NCBI GenBank assembly: GCA_002390305.1
Contig: DGPE01000048.1
Coordinates: forward strand, 1 to 23,912
Length of the DNA stretch: 23,912 nucleotides
DNA from: Micrococcales bacterium UBA4448
GTDB lineage: Bacteria > Actinomycetota > Actinomycetes > Actinomycetales > Microbacteriaceae
Reading direction: 5' to 3'
Of this stretch, positions 8,681 through 14,865 are shown one piece after another. The notes under the pieces are model-generated. The model was not told where the DNA came from. It was given only the letters and a program-made list of their open reading frames with translations, and did not search any database. How positions within the stretch are numbered: position 1 is the stretch's first letter; the number at the start of each line of letters is the position of its first letter. The translations under genes and the position numbers were made by a program.

Positions 8681-8766
8681 ACCCCCCGTGCACCCATCAG
8701 AGCTCAGTTACCCTTGCTATCTTTCGATCCTGGGGGATTTAGCCAAGGTGACGCCACACGAGGAGT
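8681..8766 (-). ncRNA. ffs: Signal recognition particle RNA (small bacterial 4.5S type)
   Basis: The minus strand contains the diagnostic SRP apical hairpin: CCCAGGATC, a GAAA tetraloop, then GATAGCAAGGGT, with the AGG/AGCA asymmetric loop bound by Ffh. The ends pair perfectly over ten bases: ACUCCUCGUG at the 5' end with CACGGGGGGU at the 3' end (with G-U pairs), giving an 86-nt rod. A promoter sits at the right distance upstream. The RNA joins Ffh to target membrane proteins co-translationally. Its place just upstream of dnaX on the same strand is common in actinobacteria. Exact ends may differ by a few bases. Confidence 0.9.
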
Positions 8767-8774
8767 CGAGCACA

Positions 8775-8803
8775 AGTCTAAACCCAGATGAGTGCATTTT
8801 CCA
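8775..8803 (-). promoter_or_regulatory. Promoter of ffs
   Basis: On the minus strand TGGAAA (8803-8798) and TAGACT (8780-8775) are 17 bases apart, each matching four of six consensus positions. The -10 ends eight bases before the predicted RNA 5' end at 8766. The -35 overlaps that of the divergent tRNA promoter. Confidence 0.6.
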
Positions 8804-8827
8804 GAGCCCTGAAAATGCCATTAGACT
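8798..8827 (+). promoter_or_regulatory. Promoter of tRNA-Ser, sharing the ffs -35
   Basis: TTTCCA (8798-8803) and TAGACT (8822-8827) are 18 bases apart, each four of six to consensus, and the mature tRNA starts at 8838. The hexamer at 8798-8803 read on the other strand is the ffs -35. An 8-base inverted repeat, GCATTTTC (8794-8801) and GAAAATGC (8811-8818), overlaps it. Confidence 0.55.
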
Positions 8828-8837
8828 TCTATCTTCT

Positions 8838-8922
8838 GGAGAATTCGCCTAGTGGCCTATGGCGCCAGCTTGGAAAGTTGGTTGGGTGCAAGCCCTCAGG
8901 GGTTCGAATCCCCTATTCTCCG
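8838..8922 (+). tRNA. tRNA-Ser (anticodon GGA)
   Basis: 85-nt tRNA. Acceptor stem GGAGAAT (8838-8844) pairs with ATTCTCC (8915-8921), with G8922 as discriminator. The anticodon stem CCAGC/GTTGG encloses TTGGAAA, anticodon GGA, reading UCC/UCU serine codons. The long variable arm GGGTGCAAGCCC is the class II hallmark of serine tRNAs. The T arm AGGGG-TTCGAAT-CCCCT is intact. CCA is not encoded and must be added. Confidence 0.97.
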
Positions 8923-8929
8923 CGGGTAG

Positions 8930-8944
8930 CCTCCCCTCGGGAGG
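8930..8944 (+). promoter_or_regulatory. Hairpin covering the MFS gene ribosome site
   Basis: CCTCCC (8930-8935), loop CTC, GGGAGG (8939-8944). The right arm is part of the purine-rich GGGAGGAAG that would serve as ribosome binding site for the GTG at 8957. The stem lies eight bases after the tRNA, so it would form in a tRNA-MFS read-through transcript. It has no U-run, so it is not a typical terminator. Confidence 0.5.
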
Positions 8945-8956
8945 AAGTGAGATTCA

Positions 8957-10174
8957 GTGGTGTCATTTACCAAAATCTCATATGGCTGGATAGCCCTGGT
9001 CTTCGCTGCCGGTGTCATATTGGCGATGACAGCGCCTGGTCAAACCGCTGGACTTTCGCCGTTCACTGACCCGCTGATTCAAGAACTCGGGGTCTCTCGA
9101 ACGGCAATCTCATTCAGTTACCTAATAGGCACTCTTACCGGAGCATTGACCATGCCCTACTTTGGTCGACTAATTGACCGCATAGGTTCAAAAACTGCCA
9201 TTATCGCCGTCGGCATCGGGTTATCGCTAGTTATCTACTTGGCTAGTTTTGTGTCGGATATTTTCAATTTAACCGCCATCTACATAGGTTTGCGGTTTTT
9301 TGGCCAGGGTGCACTGACGCTTGCGGCGACGACTCTAATTGCTAAAACTGTTTTGCATCGTCCAGGGTTGGCGTTGGGAATGATTGGCGCCATCGGTGCA
9401 GCGGGGGTCTCGATGGCTCCAGTTGGATTTGAAAGACTTATTGCGCTTACTGATTTTCGCACTGCATTTCAAATAGAGGCTTTACTGGTTCTGGCAATTG
9501 TGATTCCCATCGCACTGTTTCTTCCCGGGAAAAAACTCGAAGTTGCCAAAGACGAGTTCACAGAAACCGGCACACTAAAGACCGTTACTGGGATGAGTGT
9601 TTCTGAAGCTAGAAAAACTCTCGGTTTTTGGATGATTGCGACAGCCATGATCACTGTCGGCTTGGTCTCAACCGCTTTTGGTTTTCACCTAATTTCAATT
9701 CTTGGCTTGCAAGGCTTCAGCCCCTTAGAGGCTGCCGCAACATTTATCCCTCAGACTGTAGGGAGCCTGTTGTTGGCTGTTTTTGTGGGGGGCTTGACGG
9801 ATAAGTATCATCCAAAGTTTGGTGTGATTATTGCAATGTCGCTTATGGCGTTATCGATGTTGATGCTGTTTATCGTTCAGCCGGGCTTTCTAGGTTTGAT
9901 CTTTGGGTTCTTGATCGGCTCAAGCCAGGGGGCAATGAAGGGGGTGGATACGGTTGCACTAGTGCAGTATTTTGGTCGGGCTCACATAGGCGAAATACGA
10001 GGTTGGGCTCACTCCATTGGCTTGGTCTCAACCGCATTGGGTCCAATACTGCTTTCCCTCGGCCTCGATGTATTTGGAAACTATTACATTCCAAGTCTGC
10101 TGCTTCTTTTGTTGCCAATCACCGCCATAGTCTTAGCGATTATTGACCAAACCCCAAGAGACAGATATGTCTAG
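8957..10174 (+). CDS. Major facilitator superfamily transporter
   Basis: 405-residue integral membrane protein with about twelve hydrophobic helices in two halves separated by a charged central loop (about residues 190-220, ending SVSEARKTLGFW). The loop between helices 2 and 3 has the MFS signature in the form GRLIDRIGSKTAI (about 75-87). The N-terminus ISYGWIALVFAAGVILAMTAPGQTAGLSPF resembles MFS_1 carriers of the oxalate/monocarboxylate type, but the substrate cannot be read from the sequence. The start is GTG at 8957 (a second GTG follows at once), with GGGAGGAAG about nine bases upstream; that ribosome site is in a hairpin. It may be co-transcribed with tRNA-Ser. No terminator with a clear U-run follows. 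Confidence 0.88.
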   Translation: MVSFTKISYGWIALVFAAGVILAMTAPGQTAGLSPFTDPLIQELGVSRTAISFSYLIGTLTGALTMPYFGRLIDRIGSKTAIIAVGIGLSLVIYLASFVSDIFNLTAIYIGLRFFGQGALTLAATTLIAKTVLHRPGLALGMIGAIGAAGVSMAPVGFERLIALTDFRTAFQIEALLVLAIVIPIALFLPGKKLEVAKDEFTETGTLKTVTGMSVSEARKTLGFWMIATAMITVGLVSTAFGFHLISILGLQGFSPLEAAATFIPQTVGSLLLAVFVGGLTDKYHPKFGVIIAMSLMALSMLMLFIVQPGFLGLIFGFLIGSSQGAMKGVDTVALVQYFGRAHIGEIRGWAHSIGLVSTALGPILLSLGLDVFGNYYIPSLLLLLLPITAIVLAIIDQTPRDRYV

Positions 10175-10295
10175 CTCGCTAAATTGAAATTGAGTCAATC
10201 CGCAAAAGCGGCTCACAGCTGAGGTCGTGCTGTACTAAGGAATTCGCAGCTTCATCAAATTGGCTTGGGGTCAAGCCATAGTTCAGCAGTTTTCG

Positions 10296-10562
10296 CTACT
10301 TGTCTTTCTTGAGCTTTTTGAACCAAGCCTTGATCTTGGCCGCCAGTTTTTCAAGCCCCTGCACACCCTGCTTGTTGATTTCCCTGGCCCACTCGAGCTC
10401 TAGTGCCAGGATCGAAAGGCCAAAGAAGATCAGGAGTAGTCCGGGTCCCGGTGTCACAAGCATTATCAAACCAACTAGTAGCAGTGCGAAGCCCACGAGC
10501 ATTGCCAAGGCCCAGCGGATTGGGTGTGGCATTTTGGCCAACAGCCTCTTTAGCTTTTCCAA
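10296..10562 (-). CDS. PGPGW-motif small membrane protein (TIGR02611-like)
   Basis: 88-residue protein with an amphipathic basic N-terminus, two hydrophobic segments (about 17-36 and 40-55) and a lysine-rich tail (WFKKLKKDK). The segment VTPGPGLLLIFFGLSILALE matches the PGPGW family of actinobacterial transmembrane proteins, whose function is unknown. The start is TTG at 10562, chosen because GAGG lies five bases upstream; the next candidate is ATG at codon 11, which would lose the basic helix. An antisense frame of the same length on the plus strand is a shadow. The reading frame stays open for 38 more codons after its TAG (see findings). Confidence 0.82.
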   Translation of the reverse strand: MEKLKRLLAKMPHPIRWALAMLVGFALLLVGLIMLVTPGPGLLLIFFGLSILALELEWAREINKQGVQGLEKLAAKIKAWFKKLKKDK

Positions 10563-10743
10563 CTGAACCTCACCGAACTCGACTTTCTAAAATCCTAACT
10601 CAACCAGATTACGTCTGGATTTCTTACGGGGTTTCCACAGACAACTCATGGTGTTGGAGCTAGGTTTTGAAAAAAATCTAAGGACCACGCACGACTTCCA
10701 AATAAAGAATCAGACAGAAACACAGACTTGCTCGATTTGAATG

Positions 10744-11127
10744 TCAAAGTCTTGAATCTACAACCCAATCAAGCCCAAGATTTAGAAGCTTTTGGTCTGA
10801 GGTAACGAGCTTTGCCCTTTGGTGACTCGCGCTGGCTAGAAGCATTCTGTCAAAGGGGTCATGTTTAGCAAGGCTTGTAAAACGAGAGATTTCTTGAGAA
10901 GCCTCTGCGAAGAACGGCAACTCCTCAAACCCAGTCCGAAGTGACAAATCAAGAAAGTCCAGATCTGAGTTCAATTTACCCAACATCGCCTTTATCTGAA
11001 TCTCGACCAGGGAGATTGAGCTAAAGAGCACCGTGGATTCGTGCTGCAGGATTCGCTTGGTCTTCGAACCTAAGTTTTCAGGTGAAACCAGAGCAGTAAT
11101 CAGAGCGTTCGTGTCGAGTAAAAACAT
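10744..11127 (-). CDS. PIN-domain toxin of a type II toxin-antitoxin pair
   Basis: 127-residue PIN ribonuclease. The acidic metal-binding residues are in place: D5 (LLDTNALI), E42 (SLVEIQIK), D90 and D93 (HDPFDRMLLA) and D111 (VTSDQKL). The KHDPFDRMLLASA block and the SLVEIQIKAMLGKL helix are typical of the Sll0205-like PIN subgroup, usually paired with Phd/YefM antitoxins. Such toxins cleave RNA when released from the antitoxin; the target here is unknown. Its ATG shares one base with the antitoxin stop (TGATG). All catalytic acids are present, so it is probably active. Confidence 0.92.
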   Translation of the reverse strand: MFLLDTNALITALVSPENLGSKTKRILQHESTVLFSSISLVEIQIKAMLGKLNSDLDFLDLSLRTGFEELPFFAEASQEISRFTSLAKHDPFDRMLLASASHQRAKLVTSDQKLLNLGLDWVVDSRL

Positions 11128-11369
11128 CAGGAATCTCTAAAAATTGATTCGGCCTTTTCATCCAGTGAATCCCAAAGTGTCCAGTCGAAGTTTTTTGCCT
11201 GCGCTTTTCCAAGCCCCAGTGGCCTATTAACCTCTCGCGAAACCAGTGGCACCAGCTTCATAAAGGGCTTTCCGGAACGCGCCACAGTGATCTCGTTTCC
11301 GGCTTCGACTTCAATGGCGAGCTTGGAGAAATGAGTCTTGGCTTCATGCATGTTTACGATTTTGGACAT
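11127..11369 (-). CDS. Phd/YefM-family antitoxin
   Basis: 80 residues from ATG at 11369. The N-terminus SKIVNMHEAKTHFSKLAIEV followed by EITVARSGKPFMKLVPL is the Phd/YefM DNA-binding fold; the C-terminus (NFDWTLWDSLDEKAESIFRDS) is the acidic, probably disordered segment that would wrap the toxin. An upstream in-frame start at 11405 was rejected: it would place the promoter inside the coding region. Antitoxin before toxin with overlapping stop/start is the usual order, and family members repress their own operon. Confidence 0.9.
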   Translation of the reverse strand: MSKIVNMHEAKTHFSKLAIEVEAGNEITVARSGKPFMKLVPLVSREVNRPLGLGKAQAKNFDWTLWDSLDEKAESIFRDS

Positions 11370-11375
11370 GTGAAA

Positions 11376-11405
11376 AGGATAACTTAGTCCACTTAGTCCA
11401 CACAA
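11376..11405 (-). promoter_or_regulatory. Promoter and tandem-repeat operator of the toxin-antitoxin operon
   Basis: On the minus strand TTGTGT (11405-11400) and TATCCT (11381-11376) are 18 bases apart. The spacer is filled by two direct copies of GTGGACTAA-type 9-mers (plus strand ACTTAGTCC at 11382-11390 and 11391-11399). The -10 is six bases before the antitoxin ATG, so the mRNA should be leaderless. The repeat is a good candidate for antitoxin binding. Confidence 0.6.
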
Positions 11406-11469
11406 GAGCCGAAAGCCCCATGTTGATAACTCATCTCTTAAGAAACCTAAGACGCAAAATCCAAGGTAA

Positions 11470-12108
11470 TCAACTTTCTGAGTCCGACTCGCTTTGCTGC
11501 CTGATCAGCTCCAACAGGCCCTGCTCTGCTCCCAGAGTAATTTGCCTGGTTTGAATCAATAGTTCCTCGGCGCTCTCAGATTTGAGCATGTCCATTTGAT
11601 CAAGATAACCAACCGGAAGGACGCCTGCTAGCTGCCAGCAGGCTTCTATCGGGTCATCACTGATGTCTATGTCTGGACCATATTGCAAATCTGCAAACTC
11701 ACTTGCGAAAGCCAGAAGCTTTCTAACGCTCTGTTCCAGCTCGTCTTTCAAGCCCTCAAGCCCCTTATCCCAGGTAAGCTCTGGCAGAAAATCCACATCC
11801 GCGAGTGGATAAGGGTCATCGGGCAACCACGCCTTCACGACAAAACGCTGGGTGCCAATCGACTCAAGCCCATAAAACTCTTCTGTGGTCCCAATGTCTG
11901 TGACACTGGCAATTGTTCCGACCATCAGTAGATCTTCAGAGCCAGACTGGTCATCACCGCGGCCGTTATGAACAACACCGAACTCCGGCTTGTCTGAAGT
12001 CATAAGGTCCCCAAGCAACTTCAGATACCGCTCTTCAAAAATCCGCAAATCAAGTGGCATGCTTGGAAACAGCACTAAGCCCAATGGAAACATCGGCATC
12101 GCAGCCAT
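11470..12108 (-). CDS. Lon N-terminal (substrate-binding) domain protein
   Basis: 212-residue stand-alone protein of the LON_substr_bdg family. The N-terminus AMPMFPLGLVLFPSMPLDLRIFEERYLKL is diagnostic, and VGTIASVTDIGTTEEFYGLESIGTQRF fits the beta-barrel. No ATPase or protease part of Lon is present, so this is a free-standing domain of unknown function, common in actinobacteria. The start at 12108 is supported by GGAGG (12116-12120) with seven bases between; extending upstream adds 34 residues that do not resemble the family. The acidic tail ends SESDSES. It lies about 65 bases from the antitoxin gene on the same strand and is divergent from the HNH-like gene. Confidence 0.87.
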   Translation of the reverse strand: MAAMPMFPLGLVLFPSMPLDLRIFEERYLKLLGDLMTSDKPEFGVVHNGRGDDQSGSEDLLMVGTIASVTDIGTTEEFYGLESIGTQRFVVKAWLPDDPYPLADVDFLPELTWDKGLEGLKDELEQSVRKLLAFASEFADLQYGPDIDISDDPIEACWQLAGVLPVGYLDQMDMLKSESAEELLIQTRQITLGAEQGLLELIRQQSESDSES

Positions 12109-12236
12109 AAACCAACCTCCAACCCTTACTGCCCTCAAGCTGGGGCAAGTAAGACAAGTCAACCAGAGGAGCTCAAATAAATTTCGGCGAGGAATCAACC
12201 AAAACCTCACTACAGTTCATAGGGAGGCGGGTAATA

Positions 12237-12680
12237 ATGAGCGATTTGAATCAAATAGGCGAGCAAGACAACTGGATTTGTTGGCTCTGTGATACCAAGG
12301 TTGATCCAGACGCCTCAGTGAATTCAGACCGCGGTCCAAGTGCAGATAGCTACTCTGCGTCAAAAGCCAAAAAAGGTGTTGCAACTGTCGAACGCCTTGC
12401 TCACAGAGACTGCAACACAATGCGTGGCAAGATTTCTCCTGTCGTTCCCTGGTCCAAGGACCACCTTGTATTTGACCCAGCACCAATATTTGAAACAGTA
12501 GAGCGCCTAGCCAAAAAAGGCGGCCGCGAAGCCGTTGGTAGATGTGCCACGGACCAAGAGGCTCAAGAAGCCTCTGAATGGCTTCTAGACAGACTTGCAA
12601 GGCTCTCGCCTGGAACAAATTTCAGAACCGACATCACTGCTGGTGCCGGGCAGTTCTTAATCAAGCTTGTTGCTGGCTAA
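12237..12680 (+). CDS. Small HNH-like zinc protein, function unknown
   Basis: 147 residues with a strong GGGAGG ribosome site (12222-12227). Residues 13-18 are WICWLC (C15, C18) and 54-60 are LAHRDCN (H56, C59), followed by TMRGK. The C-x2-C ... H-x2-C-N ... RGK layout is that of the zinc frame of HNH nucleases, but the central Asp/Glu-His pair that acts in catalysis is not evident between residues 20 and 50 (DRGPSADSYSASKAKKG). I recall similar proteins as conserved hypotheticals in actinobacteria. The C-terminal half (VERLAKKGGREAVGRCATDQE onward) looks like a small alpha/beta domain. It could be a degenerate HNH protein with a binding role. It is convergent with the DUF427 gene. Confidence 0.75.
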   Translation: MSDLNQIGEQDNWICWLCDTKVDPDASVNSDRGPSADSYSASKAKKGVATVERLAHRDCNTMRGKISPVVPWSKDHLVFDPAPIFETVERLAKKGGREAVGRCATDQEAQEASEWLLDRLARLSPGTNFRTDITAGAGQFLIKLVAG

Positions 12681-12720
12681 GAAACCAGTTCGGACTTCTA
12701 AACGCAAAAAGAGCTGGTTT

Positions 12721-13200
12721 TCACCAACCCATGGTTCCAGGTGCTCCCTTGAAGGGGCCGGTGATATTCGAAGTAATCCAACCACCATAAAAATCGCCCT
12801 CTTGTGCCATTACAACTTCGTCGCCGACCTTGCACTGGTCTACTGCCGATGCATAAATGGCTACTTTGCCAAGAAGGTTTTCAAACCCCTTGGTTGGGTT
12901 TTTGTAGGTCCAGGCCGCTCCTCTGATGACAGCTCCTCCAACCTGCAAATCAAAATAACTCGCGGCACCCTTGAACTCGCAATAGGTCTGCTTACCATTT
13001 GGCACCAAAATTCCAGCTGCAAAATCAGCTATCGGCAGGTAGTAAGTGGGCGGATGGGATGTTTCTAGGACCCTTACTGCACCGTTGGTTGAAACCAGCT
13101 GCTGCCCGGCATGACTCACAGAAATATGCTGGGAAACATTTTCTAATCGAGGAGGTCTCGGGTAATCCCAGACGGATTCTGTTTCAAGCTTCTTTCCCAT
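12721..13200 (-). CDS. DUF427 domain protein
   Basis: 159 residues. The core ISVSHAGQQLVSTNGAVRVLETSHPPTYYLPIAD, then CEFKGAASYFDL and GAAWTYKNPTKGFENLLGKVAIY, is the DUF427 fold, a small beta-barrel family of unknown biochemical role frequent in actinobacteria. The C-terminal extension QEGDFYGGWITSNITGPFKGAPGT is typical of the longer actinobacterial version. It begins 29 bases after the photolyase stop on the same strand, so the two are probably one operon. A GAGG motif lies a few bases before the ATG. A weak AAACCAG/CTGGTTT inverted repeat with a T-run at 12683-12719 may be a terminator between it and the convergent gene. Confidence 0.88.
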   Translation of the reverse strand: MGKKLETESVWDYPRPPRLENVSQHISVSHAGQQLVSTNGAVRVLETSHPPTYYLPIADFAAGILVPNGKQTYCEFKGAASYFDLQVGGAVIRGAAWTYKNPTKGFENLLGKVAIYASAVDQCKVGDEVVMAQEGDFYGGWITSNITGPFKGAPGTMGW

Positions 13201-13229
13201 GAGTCCTCACTTTGTAAAAGGGTACCTAG

Positions 13230-14747
13230 CTAAACCGTGCCCTCGCTTAATCCTTCCAAGACCTGCTTTGCCCTGTCTCTTAACTCTGGAAGATCAGACA
13301 GGCGAGTTAGACCATTAACCTGTTGGCTCATGCGATGGTTTTTCTTGAATTCTTCGCTGTGCCGATCAAGGAAGTCCCAGTACAAAGTAGTGAATGGACA
13401 GGCATTCTCACCAGCGCGTTTCTTGGGATCATAGACACACCCCTTGCAGTGTTCCGTCATGCGGTTGATGTATGCACCACCTGCAGCATAGGGCTTTGTC
13501 ATAAGCCGGCCAGAATCGGCATGGACCCCCATGCCGATGATGTTTGGCACCATCACCCACTCTGTGGCATCAATGAACTGGGTTCGCATCCACTCCAGAA
13601 ACTGCTGAGGGTTTGTGCCAGTGACAAGGGCCAAGTTACTGAGAATCATGAGCCTTGGAATGTGGTGGGTCCAAGCTCTTTTTTCAACGTCTTGAACAGC
13701 TGATTTAACGCAGGCCATCTGGGTCTTGGCCGAATCAGTGAATAGCGGAAGCAGTTTTCGTGTCGCCTGCAGACCGTTGAGCTCACGGTAATCCTCACCC
13801 AAGAACCAATACATACCGTTTATGTATTCGCGCCAACCAATTACCTGCCTCACGAATGCTTCAACTGAGCCAATAGGCGCCAAGCCCTGTTCGTAGCGGT
13901 CAATGACTGCTGCCACCACCTCGGATGCGTGAAGCAAACCGTTGTTCAAATATGGACTTAGCAGTGAATGATGCAAAGACCAGTCGTCTTTACTGACGGC
14001 ATCTTCGTATGGACCAAAGCCAGCCAAGTGATTGTCCAAGAAGTGTTCGAGTTGCTTGAGAGCCCCGGCCCTAGTGGTGGCCCAGGTGCTGGAAGGTTCA
14101 TGGCCCAGCTCTTCTATAACCTCAAGGTCCAGTTCGTCTCTTTGGTGCTCAAGGCGTTCGGGCCATGTGTAGTTCTTAGGCGGGGGCAGACGATTATCGT
14201 GATCAAAATTCCACTGACCCCCGGAAGGTTTATCGCCCTCCATCAATAGTCCAAGGCGCTTTCGCTGCAGCCGGTAGAAGTTCTCCATTACGAATGTCTT
14301 TTGGCTGCCGGCCCAGTCGGCAAACAGCTCTCGTGGAGTGAGGAAAAAGTCGTTTTCAATAAACTCAACGCCGAACTTGGCAAGCTGTGACCGCTGCATA
14401 AAAGAAGAAGGCTCCGCACACACAACCGGTAATTCGCCAACGGACTCTCGGGCCTCAGCAATTCCCGCAGTTGTGGTCTCGGCTTCAATAAACAAAACAG
14501 TGAAACCAGACTTTTCAAGCTCCATCGCGAAGTGCCTGGCAGAAGAGATCAGGAAAAATAGTCGCTCCTTGTGAAAAGAGCGACCGGTGATCATTCGCTC
14601 GCTCTGAACAAGCAGCACGATATCCGTTGCCGGATCAGCGTTTTTTAGAACTCCGCGGTCAGCATTTAGATGATCGAAGGGAACCAAAAGTAAACGCTTG
14701 AATTTTGTCAGCTCATCTAAGCTGCGCGGCGCTACGGAGGTATTCAT
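13230..14747 (-). CDS. Iron-sulfur cryptochrome/photolyase (FeS-BCP, prokaryotic (6-4) photolyase type)
   Basis: 505-residue protein of the deoxyribodipyrimidine photolyase-related family. The N-terminal domain (LLLVPFDHLNADRG, then RSFHKERLFFLISSARHFA) would bind an antenna pigment, and the C-terminal helical domain holds FAD (GWREYINGMYW; NIIGMGVHADSGRLMTKPY). Four cysteines for a [4Fe-4S] cluster are present at 346, 434, 437 and 450. Their spacing (88, 3, 13) equals that of Agrobacterium PhrB (350, 438, 441, 454, from memory), which repairs (6-4) photoproducts with light. The W-T-H-H-I-P-R-L motif after C346 is also typical. The start ATG at 14747 has a TAGCCT box six bases upstream and no ribosome site, suggesting a leaderless mRNA. 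A photoreceptor role cannot be excluded. DUF427 follows. Confidence 0.93.
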   Translation of the reverse strand: MNTSVAPRSLDELTKFKRLLLVPFDHLNADRGVLKNADPATDIVLLVQSERMITGRSFHKERLFFLISSARHFAMELEKSGFTVLFIEAETTTAGIAEARESVGELPVVCAEPSSFMQRSQLAKFGVEFIENDFFLTPRELFADWAGSQKTFVMENFYRLQRKRLGLLMEGDKPSGGQWNFDHDNRLPPPKNYTWPERLEHQRDELDLEVIEELGHEPSSTWATTRAGALKQLEHFLDNHLAGFGPYEDAVSKDDWSLHHSLLSPYLNNGLLHASEVVAAVIDRYEQGLAPIGSVEAFVRQVIGWREYINGMYWFLGEDYRELNGLQATRKLLPLFTDSAKTQMACVKSAVQDVEKRAWTHHIPRLMILSNLALVTGTNPQQFLEWMRTQFIDATEWVMVPNIIGMGVHADSGRLMTKPYAAGGAYINRMTEHCKGCVYDPKKRAGENACPFTTLYWDFLDRHSEEFKKNHRMSQQVNGLTRLSDLPELRDRAKQVLEGLSEGTV

Positions 14748-14748
14748 T

Positions 14749-14777
14749 GGTTAAGGCTAATCAAAAAATTCTTAACC
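14749..14777 (-). promoter_or_regulatory. Inverted repeat over the photolyase promoter
   Basis: GGTTAAG (14749-14755) and CTTAACC (14771-14777) form a perfect 7-base inverted repeat with a 15-base A/T-rich spacer, ending two bases before the start codon. On the minus strand the proximal arm overlaps the -10-like TAGCCT (14759-14754). It is a candidate operator or mRNA 5' hairpin; the binding protein is unknown. Confidence 0.45.
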
Positions 14778-14865
14778 GAGACTGGTTTCTAGCAATAAGC
14801 GAAGTGTTTTAACCAAATTGAAACCTACTTGGTCGAGCTGCCTAATCAAAAGGGACTTTTGGTTA

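Noticed and set aside
8681..8766. Plus-strand RNA reading of the ffs interval
   Set aside because: The SRP apical loop with GNRA tetraloop, the terminal pairing and the promoter are all in the minus-strand orientation.
10261..10278. TGGCTT/AAGCCA stem as terminator of the MFS gene
   Set aside because: Only six base pairs and no U-run on either strand; too weak to call.
10300..10566. Plus-strand frame of 88 codons opposite the PGPGW gene
   Set aside because: The minus-strand product has a recognisable family motif, membrane segments and a ribosome site; the plus frame is Ser/Pro-rich shadow.
11382..11401. Start of a CRISPR-like or satellite repeat
   Set aside because: Only two adjacent 9-base copies, fully explained as an operator within the toxin-antitoxin promoter.
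12109..12210. N-terminal extension of the Lon-domain protein to 12210
   Set aside because: GGAGG with ideal spacing precedes 12108, where the family N-terminus begins; the upstream residues look non-coding.
12217..12618. Minus-strand frame of 133 codons opposite the HNH-like gene
   Set aside because: No ribosome site or family features; the plus-strand gene has a strong ribosome site and conserved zinc motifs.
12667..13068. Plus-strand frame of 133 codons over the DUF427 gene
   Set aside because: Antisense shadow of a clear DUF427 protein, and it overlaps the end of the HNH-like gene.
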